From: Hominimerdicola alba
Lineage (GTDB): Bacteria > Bacillota > Clostridia > Oscillospirales > Ruminococcaceae
Assembly: GCF_900109655.1 (NCBI RefSeq)
Contig: NZ_FOAT01000006.1
Location: forward strand, 62,001-126,000
DNA: 64,000 nucleotides
Reading direction: 5' to 3'
Part shown: positions 52,229 through 60,273 of the stretch, piece after piece
Numbering within the stretch: the stretch's first letter is position 1
How the letters are laid out: the number at the start of each line of letters is the position of its first letter
The notes under the pieces: generated by a model
Database searches by the model: none
What the model was told of the DNA's origin: nothing
The model's input: only the letters and a program-made list of their open reading frames with translations
Translations under genes and position numbers: made by a program

Positions 52229-54589
52229 ATGATAAAGTGTTCAAGGTGCGGCAAAAGGCCTGCGGTGGTATTCGTATCATCTGCAAACCCCAATGACCCT
52301 ACCAAGGCGATGAAGAACGAGGGTCTGTGCCTTAGCTGTGCGAGAGAACTGAAGATACCTCAGGTGGAGGACTACATCAAGAAGATGGGTATATCCGATG
52401 AGGAAATTGAGGCAATGAACAACACATTTGATGAGCTGGACGACGGCTCGGACTTCGAGCCCGGCGGAAGCGGCACCATGCCCGATATACTGTCGAACCT
52501 TTTCGGCGGTATAAAGAATATGGCTGACAGTCTGGAGAAAAACCTGACAGGCGGTGAGGGCTTCGGCAGCATAATGCCCGATGCAGCACCCAAGAGAAAG
52601 TCTTCCGAGCAGGTTGAGAAAGAGCCCAGAGGAAAGAACGGCAAAAAGCTTAAATTCCTGAATAACTACTGCACCAATCTGACCAAGAAAGCCCGTGACG
52701 GCGAGCTTGACAACATCATCGGCAGAGACAGGGAGATATCCAGAGTTGAGCATATACTTTCCAGAAGACAGAAGAACAATCCCTGCCTGATAGGTGAACC
52801 CGGTGTCGGCAAGACCGCCATCGCTGAGGGTATCGCCCAGAAGATAGTTGCAGGCGATGTGCCTTTCCATCTGCTGGGCAAGGAGATATACCTGCTTGAC
52901 CTTACTTCTCTGGTAGCAGGCACACAGTTCCGCGGACAGTTCGAGAGCAGATGCAAGGGTCTTGTGGAAGAAGTCAAGGCTGAGGGCAATATCATACTGT
53001 TCATCGATGAGGTGCATACACTGGTAGGCACAGGCGATTCCGAGGGCAGCATGAATGCGGCTAATATACTGAAACCCAGCCTTTCAAGAGGTGAGATACA
53101 GGTCATCGGTGCCACTACTTTTTCGGAGTACCGCAAGTACATCGAGAAGGATTCTGCACTTGAAAGACGTTTTCAGCCTGTGACGGTAGGTGAGCCTACT
53201 GTTGAGGAAACTGTAAGCGTTCTGGAAGGCATTAGCAAGTACTACGAGGAGTATCACAGAGTTCACGTTTCAAAGGAGAGCCTGAGAAAGTGCGCCATAC
53301 TTTCCGAGAGATATATCAACGACAGATTCCTGCCCGACAAGGCTATCGACCTGCTGGACGAAGCCTGCGCCTGCACAAGCATACGCACTCCCGAGATAGC
53401 TGAGTACGATAAGGCTAAGGGCGAGCTTGAAGAGCACAAGGCTCTTATCGACACCTACGAGCAAAAAGACGAGCCCGACTTTGAGAGCATCGCCAAGGAG
53501 AAGAGCGAGATAAGCCGCCTGACCAAGCAGATAGAAGATCTGGAGAATAAGCTGAACGAAGTATACGTTACTGACGAGGATATATCCAAGGTCATCGAGC
53601 TGTGGACTGGTATACCTGCCAACAAGATAGCAGAGAGCGAGTTCGAGAAGATACGCAACCTGAGAGATGAGATGTCCAAGCGCATAATCGGTCAGGACGA
53701 GGCTGTTGACAAGGTGGCTAAGGCTATCAAGAGGACGAGAGTTCAGCTGGACAAGAGACGCAGACCTGCATCTTTCATATTCGTAGGACCTACAGGCGTG
53801 GGCAAGACCGAGCTTGTAAAGGTGCTGGGCGAATCCATGTTTGATGCCACCGAGCCACTTATCAGGATAGATATGTCGGAGTATATGGAGAAGTACAGCG
53901 TATCCAAGCTTATCGGCTCGCCTCCCGGATATGTGGGTTACGACGAGGCAGGTCAGCTGACGGAAAAGGTAAGGCGCAGACCTTACAGCGTGGTGCTTTT
54001 CGATGAGATAGAAAAGGCTCACCCCGATGTTATGAATTTACTGCTCCAGATACTTGACGAGGGCAAGCTGAACGATTCTCAGGGCAGGAGCGTATCCTTT
54101 GAAAATACTGTCATCGTTATGACTTCAAACGCAGGTGCGGCTGACAAGGATACAGGTGTGGGCTTCAACAAGACTGACACCGAGATAGCTGAGAACAAGG
54201 CTATGAAGGCTCTGAGAGAGTTCCTGAAACCCGAGTTCCTGGGACGTGTGGACGAGATAGTTATGTTCAACGCACTGAGCAAGGAGCACTACGAGAAGAT
54301 CGCAGCGCTTATGCTGAACGAGATGAGAGTTCCCCTTTCGGAAAAGGCTATCAAGCTGGAATACACCGAAGACGCTCTGAAGCTTATCGCGGAGAAGAGC
54401 CACGGCAAAAAGCTGGGTGCAAGAGATATCCGCCGCGTGATAAGGGCAGAAGTCGAGGACAAGATCGCAGAAGTCATCGTGGAGAACGGCGAGGGCTGTA
54501 TCGGACTTGTGAAAGTCGGTGCAGACGGCGACAAGCTTACCGTTACTACCGACAAGGACAGCAGTGTAAAGCTGGCTAAATCCGAATAA
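52229..54589 (+). CDS. ATP-dependent Clp protease ATP-binding subunit, ClpE-like
   Basis: 786 residues. The N-terminus is a zinc finger ('CSRCGKR' and 'CLSCAREL', residues 4-37), not the usual double Clp_N domain. A linker is followed by AAA+ domain 1 (Walker A 'GEPGVGKTAIAEG' near 189, Walker B 'ILFIDEVHTLVG') and domain 2 (Walker A 'GPTGVGKTELVK' near 520), with a coiled coil between. The architecture matches ClpE of Bacillus. It unfolds proteins for ClpP. AAAGGAG precedes ATG 52229. Confidence 0.9.
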   Translation: MIKCSRCGKRPAVVFVSSANPNDPTKAMKNEGLCLSCARELKIPQVEDYIKKMGISDEEIEAMNNTFDELDDGSDFEPGGSGTMPDILSNLFGGIKNMADSLEKNLTGGEGFGSIMPDAAPKRKSSEQVEKEPRGKNGKKLKFLNNYCTNLTKKARDGELDNIIGRDREISRVEHILSRRQKNNPCLIGEPGVGKTAIAEGIAQKIVAGDVPFHLLGKEIYLLDLTSLVAGTQFRGQFESRCKGLVEEVKAEGNIILFIDEVHTLVGTGDSEGSMNAANILKPSLSRGEIQVIGATTFSEYRKYIEKDSALERRFQPVTVGEPTVEETVSVLEGISKYYEEYHRVHVSKESLRKCAILSERYINDRFLPDKAIDLLDEACACTSIRTPEIAEYDKAKGELEEHKALIDTYEQKDEPDFESIAKEKSEISRLTKQIEDLENKLNEVYVTDEDISKVIELWTGIPANKIAESEFEKIRNLRDEMSKRIIGQDEAVDKVAKAIKRTRVQLDKRRRPASFIFVGPTGVGKTELVKVLGESMFDATEPLIRIDMSEYMEKYSVSKLIGSPPGYVGYDEAGQLTEKVRRRPYSVVLFDEIEKAHPDVMNLLLQILDEGKLNDSQGRSVSFENTVIVMTSNAGAADKDTGVGFNKTDTEIAENKAMKALREFLKPEFLGRVDEIVMFNALSKEHYEKIAALMLNEMRVPLSEKAIKLEYTEDALKLIAEKSHGKKLGARDIRRVIRAEVEDKIAEVIVENGEGCIGLVKVGADGDKLTVTTDKDSSVKLAKSE

Positions 54590-54608
54590 TAATCAGAAAC
54601 TTAGATCG

Positions 54609-54645
54609 CCCCGCAGGAGAGATATCTTCCGCGGGGTGTTTTTTT
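54609..54645 (+). terminator. Terminator of the Clp ATPase gene
   Basis: CCCCGC (54609-54614) pairs with GCGGGG (54631-54636); the intervening AGGAGAGATATCTTCC also folds on itself. TTTTTTT follows. Confidence 0.88.
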
Positions 54646-54737
54646 GCCGGCGAAACGAACCAATAAGTGCGTTTTTTGGCGAGATAAAAATTTTTTTTGA
54701 AAAATAAAAATAGTTTAAGGTAAAATTTAGCCGGGGA

Positions 54738-54746
54738 TGTTATCAT
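54738..54746 (+). promoter_or_regulatory. Extended -10 promoter of small RNA unit 1
   Basis: TGTTATCAT is an extended -10 motif (TGn then TATCAT). No -35 box is seen at the right distance, but the TG extension can replace it. The same motif occurs at 54935 in unit 2. Confidence 0.55.
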
Positions 54747-54752
54747 ATAGAC

Positions 54753-54853
54753 AAGATAAAGAAAGAGTACAAGAGCTAATGATATTTTCACCCTCTCCTA
54801 TAAAAGTTTTACCGCAGAATGACCCGCGAATGATGTTCGCGGGCTGTTTTGTT
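54753..54853 (+). ncRNA. Candidate small RNA, unit 1 of a tandem pair
   Basis: About 100 nt: a purine-rich 5' part (AAGATAAAGAAAGAGTACAAGAG), a pyrimidine segment with CTCTCCT (54793-54799), TTTTACCGCAGAATG, and a terminator CCCGCGAA-TGATG-TTCGCGGG (54823-54843) followed by CTGTTTTGTTT. It is nearly identical to unit 2, 197 bp downstream. No open frame with a ribosome-binding site covers it. The CUCCU segment could pair with ribosome-binding sites, so it may be a trans-acting regulator. Not matched to a known RNA family. Confidence 0.6.
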
Positions 54854-54934
54854 TGTGGGCGATAAGTTGGTGTAAAACTGCTGCGAAAAATTTCGGAGAA
54901 TCAGAAAATATTTAAGGTAAAATTTAGCCGAGGG

Positions 54935-54943
54935 TGTTATTAT
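54935..54943 (+). promoter_or_regulatory. Extended -10 promoter of small RNA unit 2
   Basis: TGTTATTAT, the counterpart of the unit 1 motif at the same distance from the shared AAGATAAAGAAAGAGTACAAGAG. Confidence 0.55.
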
Positions 54944-54949
54944 ATACAC

Positions 54950-55052
54950 AAGATAAAGAAAGAGTACAAGAGTTGATATGTTTTCGCTATCTCCTATAAA
55001 TAGTTTTACCGCAGAATGGCCCACGAATGATGTTTCGTGGGCTGTTTTGTTT
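54950..55052 (+). ncRNA. Candidate small RNA, unit 2 of a tandem pair
   Basis: It repeats the unit 1 layout: the same purine 5' part, ATCTCCTATAAA (54989-55000), TTTTACCGCAGAATG, and the terminator stem CCCACGAA/TTCGTGGG (55020-55041). The stem differs from unit 1 at one base pair with both partners changed (G-C to A-T), which points to selection on RNA structure. The linker between is variable, and the flanks diverge. Confidence 0.6.
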
Positions 55053-55071
55053 GTGGGGGAATAATTTACTG

Positions 55072-55128
55072 TGTATATACAGTTGGGTTATGGTGTATAC
55101 AGTTCGTGGGGTGATATATACAGTTGGG
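55072..55128. repeat. Three direct repeats of a TATACAGTT site
   Basis: TGTATATACAGTTGGG (55072), TGTATACAGTTCGTGGG (55094) and ATATATACAGTTGGG (55114) are spaced by about 20-22 bp, two helical turns. The same TATACAGTT core is in the palindrome at 55240-55266. They look like regulator binding sites, possibly for a GntR protein of this locus. Confidence 0.6.
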
Positions 55129-55223
55129 AAGCGATTTTGAATGTTTGTTTGTGGAAAATACTTAATTTGAACACCGCAAATTGACAAGTAATTGTGCTGA
55201 TATACAAAGAAAACGCCGACGTG

Positions 55224-55266
55224 TTGACAAATCTGTGCAAACTGTGTATACTGTATACATACAGTT
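55224..55266 (+). promoter_or_regulatory. Promoter with overlapping operator palindrome
   Basis: TTGACA (55224-55229), 17-bp spacer and TATACT (55247-55252) form a near-consensus sigma-A promoter. AACTGT (55240-55245) and ACAGTT (55261-55266) form the outer arms of an inverted repeat that covers the -10 box. This is a typical layout for repression by a YtrA-type GntR regulator of the cassette downstream. Confidence 0.7.
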
Positions 55267-55452
55267 CAAACTTAATGAACAGTGAGTACAGTTTTTGGTA
55301 TCTTTAGGGCGGCGAAATAATAAAAAAGCCTGCGGGAGATATCTGAAACCTGAACGAAAGACAGGACACAGCAAAACGGAAAAGACAGAAAAACACAGAC
55401 AACAAAAGCGAGATAACAGAAAGGAGCGGTCGATATGACAAAGCTGAGAAAG

Positions 55453-55614
55453 ATGTTCGAGAGCAAGCCGAAGAACAGAGAGTCCGAGGGCGCGGCATTT
55501 TTGGCGATAGGTCTGATGTGGCTGATGATGGACGGCATGATGCCTTTGGCTATAACATTTATGGCGATAGGCTTGGGTGATATCGCAAAGAGCAGGAAAG
55601 AAAAGAACAGATAA
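55453..55614 (+). CDS. Small membrane protein, possibly frameshifted at its start
   Basis: 53 residues from ATG 55453: a charged N-terminus, a Met/Ala/Gly-rich hydrophobic part of about 35 residues ('AAFLAIGLMWLMMDGMMPLAI', 'FMAIGLGDIA') and a basic tail. The best ribosome-binding site (AAAGGAG, 55421-55427) is 8 bp before ATG 55436, but that frame stops after 3 codons (ATG ACA AGC TGA). One extra A near 55441 would give MTKLRKMF and join the frames. So the gene may be broken, be read by reinitiation, or carry a sequence error. Confidence 0.5.
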   Translation: MFESKPKNRESEGAAFLAIGLMWLMMDGMMPLAITFMAIGLGDIAKSRKEKNR

Positions 55615-55664
55615 TTCCTGCGAAAAGAGAAAGACAAGGGAACAAAACTAAGGAGACAGCAAAA

Positions 55665-55850
55665 ATGAAAAAGACAGAAAAGATACTGGATTCCATATGG
55701 AGCGTTATACTTTTTGATACGCTGATGGCGGTGATATTTTTCTCCCGCGGAATGGCGGCGGCAGGTGTGATTTTCACGGTGGGCACGGTGATGATATGTG
55801 TGCTGGCAGGTATCGCTAACAGAGTTATCCGTGTGAAGAAAGATCACTAG
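55665..55850 (+). CDS. Small two-helix membrane protein
   Basis: 61 residues: a Lys-rich start, helix 'IWSVILFDTLMAVIFF', helix 'GVIFTVGTVMICVLAGIA' and a basic tail. AAGGAGACAGCAAAA precedes ATG 55665. The topology resembles the previous small gene. Function unknown; possibly a small partner of the ABC transporter downstream. Confidence 0.6.
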   Translation: MKKTEKILDSIWSVILFDTLMAVIFFSRGMAAAGVIFTVGTVMICVLAGIANRVIRVKKDH

Positions 55851-56056
55851 CAGTGGTGACAGTCTGAAAGTTGTCGGGAATGGCTGGCGGTCAGGTTGCT
55901 TGCGGGGAGATGGTTCGTGTGAACGGTATTTTTGCAGGGCGAGTGGGACGGTCAGAGGTAAAAGTTTGAAGTTCGGCGGGGATAACATAGATAAAAAACA
56001 TATCTTCGGCGGACGGAATGAAAGATAGGACACAGCAAAACGGAAAGAGGCAGAAA

Positions 56057-56296
56057 ATGAATATAGAGATAGATGCGCAGAGCCATCTGACCATAACAGA
56101 GCAGATAATAAGTCAGATAGAAAGGCTAATTGCTGAGGGGGAACTTAAAGCGGGTGATGAGCTGCCCGCAGTAAAGGATATGGCGGACAGATTACAGATA
56201 AGCCGTATGACCACTGCAAAAGCTTATGCTCTGCTTTGCGGGAAAGGTATTGCAGAGCAGAGAAACGGACGATTTATAGTCAGGGTAAAAAAATGA
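56057..56296 (+). CDS. GntR-family regulator, HTH only
   Basis: 79 residues, a GntR winged helix-turn-helix with almost nothing after it ('LTITEQIISQIERLIAEGELKAGDELPAVKDMADRLQISRMTTAKAYALL'). AAAGAGG precedes ATG 56057, selected over the in-frame ATG at 56018. A 205-bp stretch before it (55851-56056) has no gene but repeats part of the leader at 55355. It is 34 bp before a second GntR gene. Confidence 0.85.
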   Translation: MNIEIDAQSHLTITEQIISQIERLIAEGELKAGDELPAVKDMADRLQISRMTTAKAYALLCGKGIAEQRNGRFIVRVKK

Positions 56297-56330
56297 TGCG
56301 GATATACCCGCGTATGACAGGGGTGGACTG

Positions 56331-56705
56331 ATGAACATATTTATTGATAACAAAAGCGGTGCGCCGATATATGACCAGATATTCAATCAGATAAAAAGTC
56401 AGATAATCAGCGGAGCGCTGAAAGAGGACGAGGCTTTGCCCTCGATACGAAATCTCGCGAAGGACTTGAAGATAAGCGTGGTCACCACAAAACGCGCTTA
56501 TGACGAACTGGAGCGTGAGGGCTTTATATACACCATAGCCGCCAAGGGCTGTTTTGTTGCGCCCAAAAATGTGGAGCTTATAAGAGAAGCCAATCTGCGA
56601 AAGATAGAAGAGCTGATGGCTGAGATAGGAAAGCTGGCGGCAAGCTGCGGGCTTTCAAAACAAGAGATAATTGAGATGTTTGAATACATCTCGGAGGAGG
56701 AGTAA
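56331..56705 (+). CDS. GntR-family regulator, YtrA type
   Basis: 124 residues: the winged helix-turn-helix (about 8-75, 'LPSIRNLAKDLKISVVTTKRAYDELEREG' and the wing 'AAKGCFV') and a helical tail. It is a close relative of the GntR protein at 1087 in the same position before an ABC ATPase. It lies 3 bp before the ATPase gene, so it is likely to repress this cassette. Confidence 0.92.
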   Translation: MNIFIDNKSGAPIYDQIFNQIKSQIISGALKEDEALPSIRNLAKDLKISVVTTKRAYDELEREGFIYTIAAKGCFVAPKNVELIREANLRKIEELMAEIGKLAASCGLSKQEIIEMFEYISEEE

Positions 56706-56708
56706 CAA

Positions 56709-57554
56709 ATGGAGAATGCGATAGAGATCAGGGGTCTTGTAAAGGAGTACAAGGATTTTAAGCTGGACAGTGTTGACCTTACTCTACCCGGGGGATGTAT
56801 ACTGGGTCTCATAGGTGAAAACGGCGCAGGCAAATCCACGATGATAAAATGCCTGCTGGGTATAATACACAAGAACCAGGGCAGTATAACCATCCTCGGC
56901 AGAGATGCCGACAAGGAGCTGGCGGACATCAAGGAAGATGTGGGCGTAGTCCTTGACGATGTGGGTATACCCGATACTTTCAAGTACAAGCAGATAAACT
57001 CAGTGATGAAGTGTACTTTCAGAAACTGGGACGAGGCGGTATTTGAGGGCTATATGGACAAGTTCGGACTGCCGAAGAACAAGAAGTTCAAGGATTTTTC
57101 CCGCGGCATGAAGATGAAGATGGGCATAGCCATAGCACTTTCCCACAACGCAAAACTGCTGGTACTGGACGAGGCTACCAACGGTCTTGACCCTGTTATC
57201 AGGGACGAGGTGACGGATATATTCTATGAGTTCACTAGAGATGAGAAACATTCCATACTGATATCCTCACACATCGTAAGCGATCTGGAGAAGCTCTGCG
57301 ATTACATATCATTCATACACAAGGGCAGGGTACTGCTGAACGAGGAAAAGGATATTCTTTTAGAGGAGTATGCGATACTCAGCTGTACCGAGGATGATCT
57401 AAGTGAGCTTGACCCCGATGCCATAAGGGGCAAAAAGTCGGGCAAGTACGGTGTACAGGCTTTAGTTAAGCGTGACGGTGTTCCTGCGGGCATGAATCTC
57501 AGCCCTGTGACTATTGAGGAACTGTTTGTATTTATGATAAAGGAGATAGCCTGA
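56709..57554 (+). CDS. ABC transporter ATP-binding protein
   Basis: 281 residues. Walker A 'GENGAGKST' near 37, degenerate signature 'FSRGMKMKMGIAIAL' near 133, Walker B 'LVLDEATNGLDP' and 'SSHIVSD'. Resembles the ATPase at 1446 in size and motif style. GGAGGAG before ATG 56709. The stop overlaps the next gene at base 57554. Confidence 0.93.
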   Translation: MENAIEIRGLVKEYKDFKLDSVDLTLPGGCILGLIGENGAGKSTMIKCLLGIIHKNQGSITILGRDADKELADIKEDVGVVLDDVGIPDTFKYKQINSVMKCTFRNWDEAVFEGYMDKFGLPKNKKFKDFSRGMKMKMGIAIALSHNAKLLVLDEATNGLDPVIRDEVTDIFYEFTRDEKHSILISSHIVSDLEKLCDYISFIHKGRVLLNEEKDILLEEYAILSCTEDDLSELDPDAIRGKKSGKYGVQALVKRDGVPAGMNLSPVTIEELFVFMIKEIA

Positions 57555-58174
57555 TGAGAGGTCTTTTGGTAAAGGATATGTTGTTTATCCGCCAAAGCTG
57601 GCCGGTGTTTGCATATCCTTTATATTTAACGTTAATGTGTGCGATCATGACGGGGGCTTCAGGAAAATTTTACCCTGCGTTAGGTCCTGCCATTGCAGCG
57701 ACCTTTTGTTTACTGCCGCTGATGGTCATAGCTGACGATCACCGCACGGGCTACGAAAAGACGCTGGCATTTACACCCATATCAAAGGAAAAAATGATCG
57801 GCGCAAGATATCTGCTGAACTTGATCGTGAGTCTGGCAGGATGCCTGATGGTATCGCTGATACTTGGTATAGGCGCTATGATAGGTTCGGTACCGATGAG
57901 TGGATTATTGACCACCGCAATAATGTTCATGGTGACTGCACTGGTCATTCCATCGGCAAGCCTGCCGCTGATATACTTCTTCAAAAGGGCGAACACCGTA
58001 ATGGGGTTTTCGATGATGATCTTATGTGCGATCACAGCTCTGGCATTTATTTTCAGAGACAAGATCGATTTTTCCGTGGGCACGGCGGCTGTGATGTTTG
58101 CGGCAACGCTGGTGATGATGGCGGTATCCTATATGATATCGGTAAGGATATTCAGGAAAACAGAAATATGTTAG
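57554..58174 (+). CDS. ABC-2 type permease
   Basis: 206 residues with six hydrophobic segments. It starts 'MRGLLVKDMLFIRQSW', as ABC-2 permeases often do, and contains 'TPISKEKMIGARYLLNLIV'. It overlaps the ATPase gene by one base. It is the first of three permease-like genes in the operon. Confidence 0.85.
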   Translation: MRGLLVKDMLFIRQSWPVFAYPLYLTLMCAIMTGASGKFYPALGPAIAATFCLLPLMVIADDHRTGYEKTLAFTPISKEKMIGARYLLNLIVSLAGCLMVSLILGIGAMIGSVPMSGLLTTAIMFMVTALVIPSASLPLIYFFKRANTVMGFSMMILCAITALAFIFRDKIDFSVGTAAVMFAATLVMMAVSYMISVRIFRKTEIC

Positions 58175-58196
58175 AAAACAAAAGAGGGTGAAGACG

Positions 58197-58844
58197 ATGA
58201 AAGGTCTTTTGGTAAAGGAAAAATACAGCATATGCAACACCTGCAAGTTATTTTTTATAGTGCCTTTGGCTTTTTATGCGGTGATGATAATCGGAACAGT
58301 GCTGAAAGGGCAGAAGCTGGCAGGTTTTCCCGTGGGCATGATATTCATGATGATGGGGCTGATGCCTGCATCTATCATCAATCAGGAGGTGCAGAGCAAA
58401 TGGCACATCGGTGTACTGACCATGCCCTACACCCGCAATCAGATAGTCAGCTCGAAGTACATAATGGCGCTGATAATTACTTTTATCACACTGATCGTGA
58501 CGGGTGATGTGATGATATCATGTCTGCTGATTAGCGGACAAATGGACAGTGAAAATGTGCTGAACGCAGTTAAAATGCTTTTCGGCGGTATTGGCATGGG
58601 GCTCATGCCTTCGATAATATTCATGCCTGTAAACTTCAAGTTCTATAATACCGTAGGCGGTTTAAGGGTATTGATAGGTGCGCTGCTGGGCGGATTCATG
58701 GGTGGCTCGAACATGATGATAATGGACAGTGTACAGGACGGCGGGATATTTGGCGGCGGATTTGTATTCATGTGCCTGTCGATAGTATTGTTCTTGATAT
58801 CTTGGGGAGTATCCATACTCCTGTTCAGGAAGAAGGATGCATGA
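58197..58844 (+). CDS. ABC-2 type permease
   Basis: 215 residues, six hydrophobic segments, starting 'MKGLLVKEKYSICNTCK' and including 'TMPYTRNQIVSSKYIMALIIT', which matches 'TPISKEKMIGARYLL' of the gene before in position. ATG 58197 follows GAGGGTGAAGACG; GTG 58188 is an alternative. It is the second of three related permeases. Confidence 0.85.
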   Translation: MKGLLVKEKYSICNTCKLFFIVPLAFYAVMIIGTVLKGQKLAGFPVGMIFMMMGLMPASIINQEVQSKWHIGVLTMPYTRNQIVSSKYIMALIITFITLIVTGDVMISCLLISGQMDSENVLNAVKMLFGGIGMGLMPSIIFMPVNFKFYNTVGGLRVLIGALLGGFMGGSNMMIMDSVQDGGIFGGGFVFMCLSIVLFLISWGVSILLFRKKDA

Positions 58845-58845
58845 T

Positions 58846-59550
58846 ATGGCAAGTAATAAGATCAAAGGACTGTTTCTCAGCGAATGGTACACGATGAGAG
58901 GAATGTTCATCGCTGTGAGCGTAATGGTGATATGCGGTCTGCTGAGTAATGTTTTCATGGTAGCGGCAACAGGAGAGGCAAGTATCGGTTTTTTATCGAT
59001 ATTCGGCGGAATGGGCGTGATGCTTATGGCATCGTCATTTGCCTATGACGGCATGAAGTGCATAGGCACGTTCAAAAAGTCGATGCCATATTCGGAGCAT
59101 GATATTGTACTGGCAAGATTTATGCCGCCTGTTATGATAGCTGTTTTTGAATTGGTGTTCCTGCCGCTGGGAATGATTATCGGCGGGCTGATACACGGTT
59201 CGTTCAGCGAGGGATTTGCAGGTCAGGCGGCATTTGTTACAGTTGTGAATCTATTCTACGTATCGGTGCCTGTACTGACATACTATCCGCTGTGTTTCAA
59301 GTTCGGTTATCAGAAAGTACAGTTATTTTACAGTATTTTCGCAACGATATTAATGTCAAGTTCAGTAGTACTTTCAATGACTAGCATTACGAGTATGTCG
59401 GACGAAAGCGGACACAGTTCAACAGTAGACAAGGCTGTGCATTTATCGATGCCTGTGTCTGTCTGTGCAGTCATAATTGCAGTTCTGGCGGTATTATATG
59501 TTCTGGCTTTCAGGGTGTCGGTGAAAGAGTATTCTAAGAGAGATGAATAA
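58846..59550 (+). CDS. ABC-2 type permease
   Basis: 234 residues, six hydrophobic segments. It starts 'MASNKIKGLFLSEWYTMRG' and includes 'SMPYSEHDIVLARFM', the counterpart of the motif in the two permeases before. AGGAAGG precedes it; the previous stop is 1 bp upstream. Three permeases with one ATPase suggest a mixed membrane complex. Confidence 0.85.
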   Translation: MASNKIKGLFLSEWYTMRGMFIAVSVMVICGLLSNVFMVAATGEASIGFLSIFGGMGVMLMASSFAYDGMKCIGTFKKSMPYSEHDIVLARFMPPVMIAVFELVFLPLGMIIGGLIHGSFSEGFAGQAAFVTVVNLFYVSVPVLTYYPLCFKFGYQKVQLFYSIFATILMSSSVVLSMTSITSMSDESGHSSTVDKAVHLSMPVSVCAVIIAVLAVLYVLAFRVSVKEYSKRDE

Positions 59551-59556
59551 CAATAC

Positions 59557-59592
59557 AAAAAGACTGTTGCCTTACGCAGCAGTCTTTTTGCT
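59557..59592. terminator. Terminator between the ABC cassette and sigF
   Basis: AAAAAGACTG (59557-59566) pairs with CAGTCTTTTT (59580-59589), with an inner TGC/GCA. A and T runs on both sides fit bidirectional termination of the convergent genes. Confidence 0.85.
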
Positions 59593-59616
59593 TTGAAAAA
59601 AAATATGGTTGGTGCT

Positions 59617-60273
59617 TTAAATAAGCTTTGTACGCATATAGGTCAGGAGCTTTTTCTCCCGACGGGATACCTGCACCTGTGTCATACCGAGTATCCCTGC
59701 GGCTTTGGTCTGGGTCAAGCCTTTGAAGTAGCGCAGGTGTATCAGCTTTCTGTCCTCGGCTGAAAGTTCCGCCAGGACTTGCCTTAGTGCCAGTTTATCG
59801 GTGATCTCCTCATCTGGCGGGTCAACCGGCAGGTCTGTCTGGGAATCGCCGTCCTCATCACCCATGGTAAGGCTGAGGGCGGGCTGAGAGGAATTCAGGG
59901 CGGCGATGATATCCTCTGGGTCGGCGGTTAGGAGTTCCGAGAGTTCGGATACGGTGGGCTCCCTGCCGTTTTTGTGTATGAAAGACTGGGTGGTGCGGGT
60001 AATTTTCATGGAAAGTTCTTTCAGGCTTCTGGAGACTTTTACCGTTCCGCCGTCGCGGAAAAGCCGCTTTATCTCCCCGAGTATAACGGGTACTGCGTAG
60101 GTGGAGAACTTAACTCCGCGGCTTTCATCAAAGGCTTTTGAAGCTTTTACAAGCCCCATGCATCCCGCACTGTAAAGGTCATCGTACTCTATCCCACGCC
60201 CGCGGAAACGGTTGGCGCAAAGGTGTACAAGCCCGAGGTTGTCCTCGGGAAGATGGCTCTCCTCGCGGCTCAT
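59617..60273 (-). CDS. sigF: Sporulation sigma factor SigF
   Basis: 218 residues, with region 2 ('GIEYDDLYSAGCMGLVKASKAFDESRGVKFSTYAVPVILGEIKR') and region 4 ('LSAEDRKLIHLRYFKGLTQTKAAGILGMTQVQVSRREKKLL'). It is the forespore sigma, held inactive by SpoIIAB. It overlaps the spoIIAB gene by 4 bp in the standard spoIIAA-spoIIAB-sigF order. Confidence 0.96.
   Translation of the reverse strand: MSREESHLPEDNLGLVHLCANRFRGRGIEYDDLYSAGCMGLVKASKAFDESRGVKFSTYAVPVILGEIKRLFRDGGTVKVSRSLKELSMKITRTTQSFIHKNGREPTVSELSELLTADPEDIIAALNSSQPALSLTMGDEDGDSQTDLPVDPPDEEITDKLALRQVLAELSAEDRKLIHLRYFKGLTQTKAAGILGMTQVQVSRREKKLLTYMRTKLI

Noticed and set aside
55272-56033. 253-codon minus-strand open frame in the small-gene region
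   Set aside because: Its repeated 'FCC-LSF' text is only the reverse of the repeated leader sequence; no ribosome-binding site, no domain, and it overlaps two plausible plus-strand genes.
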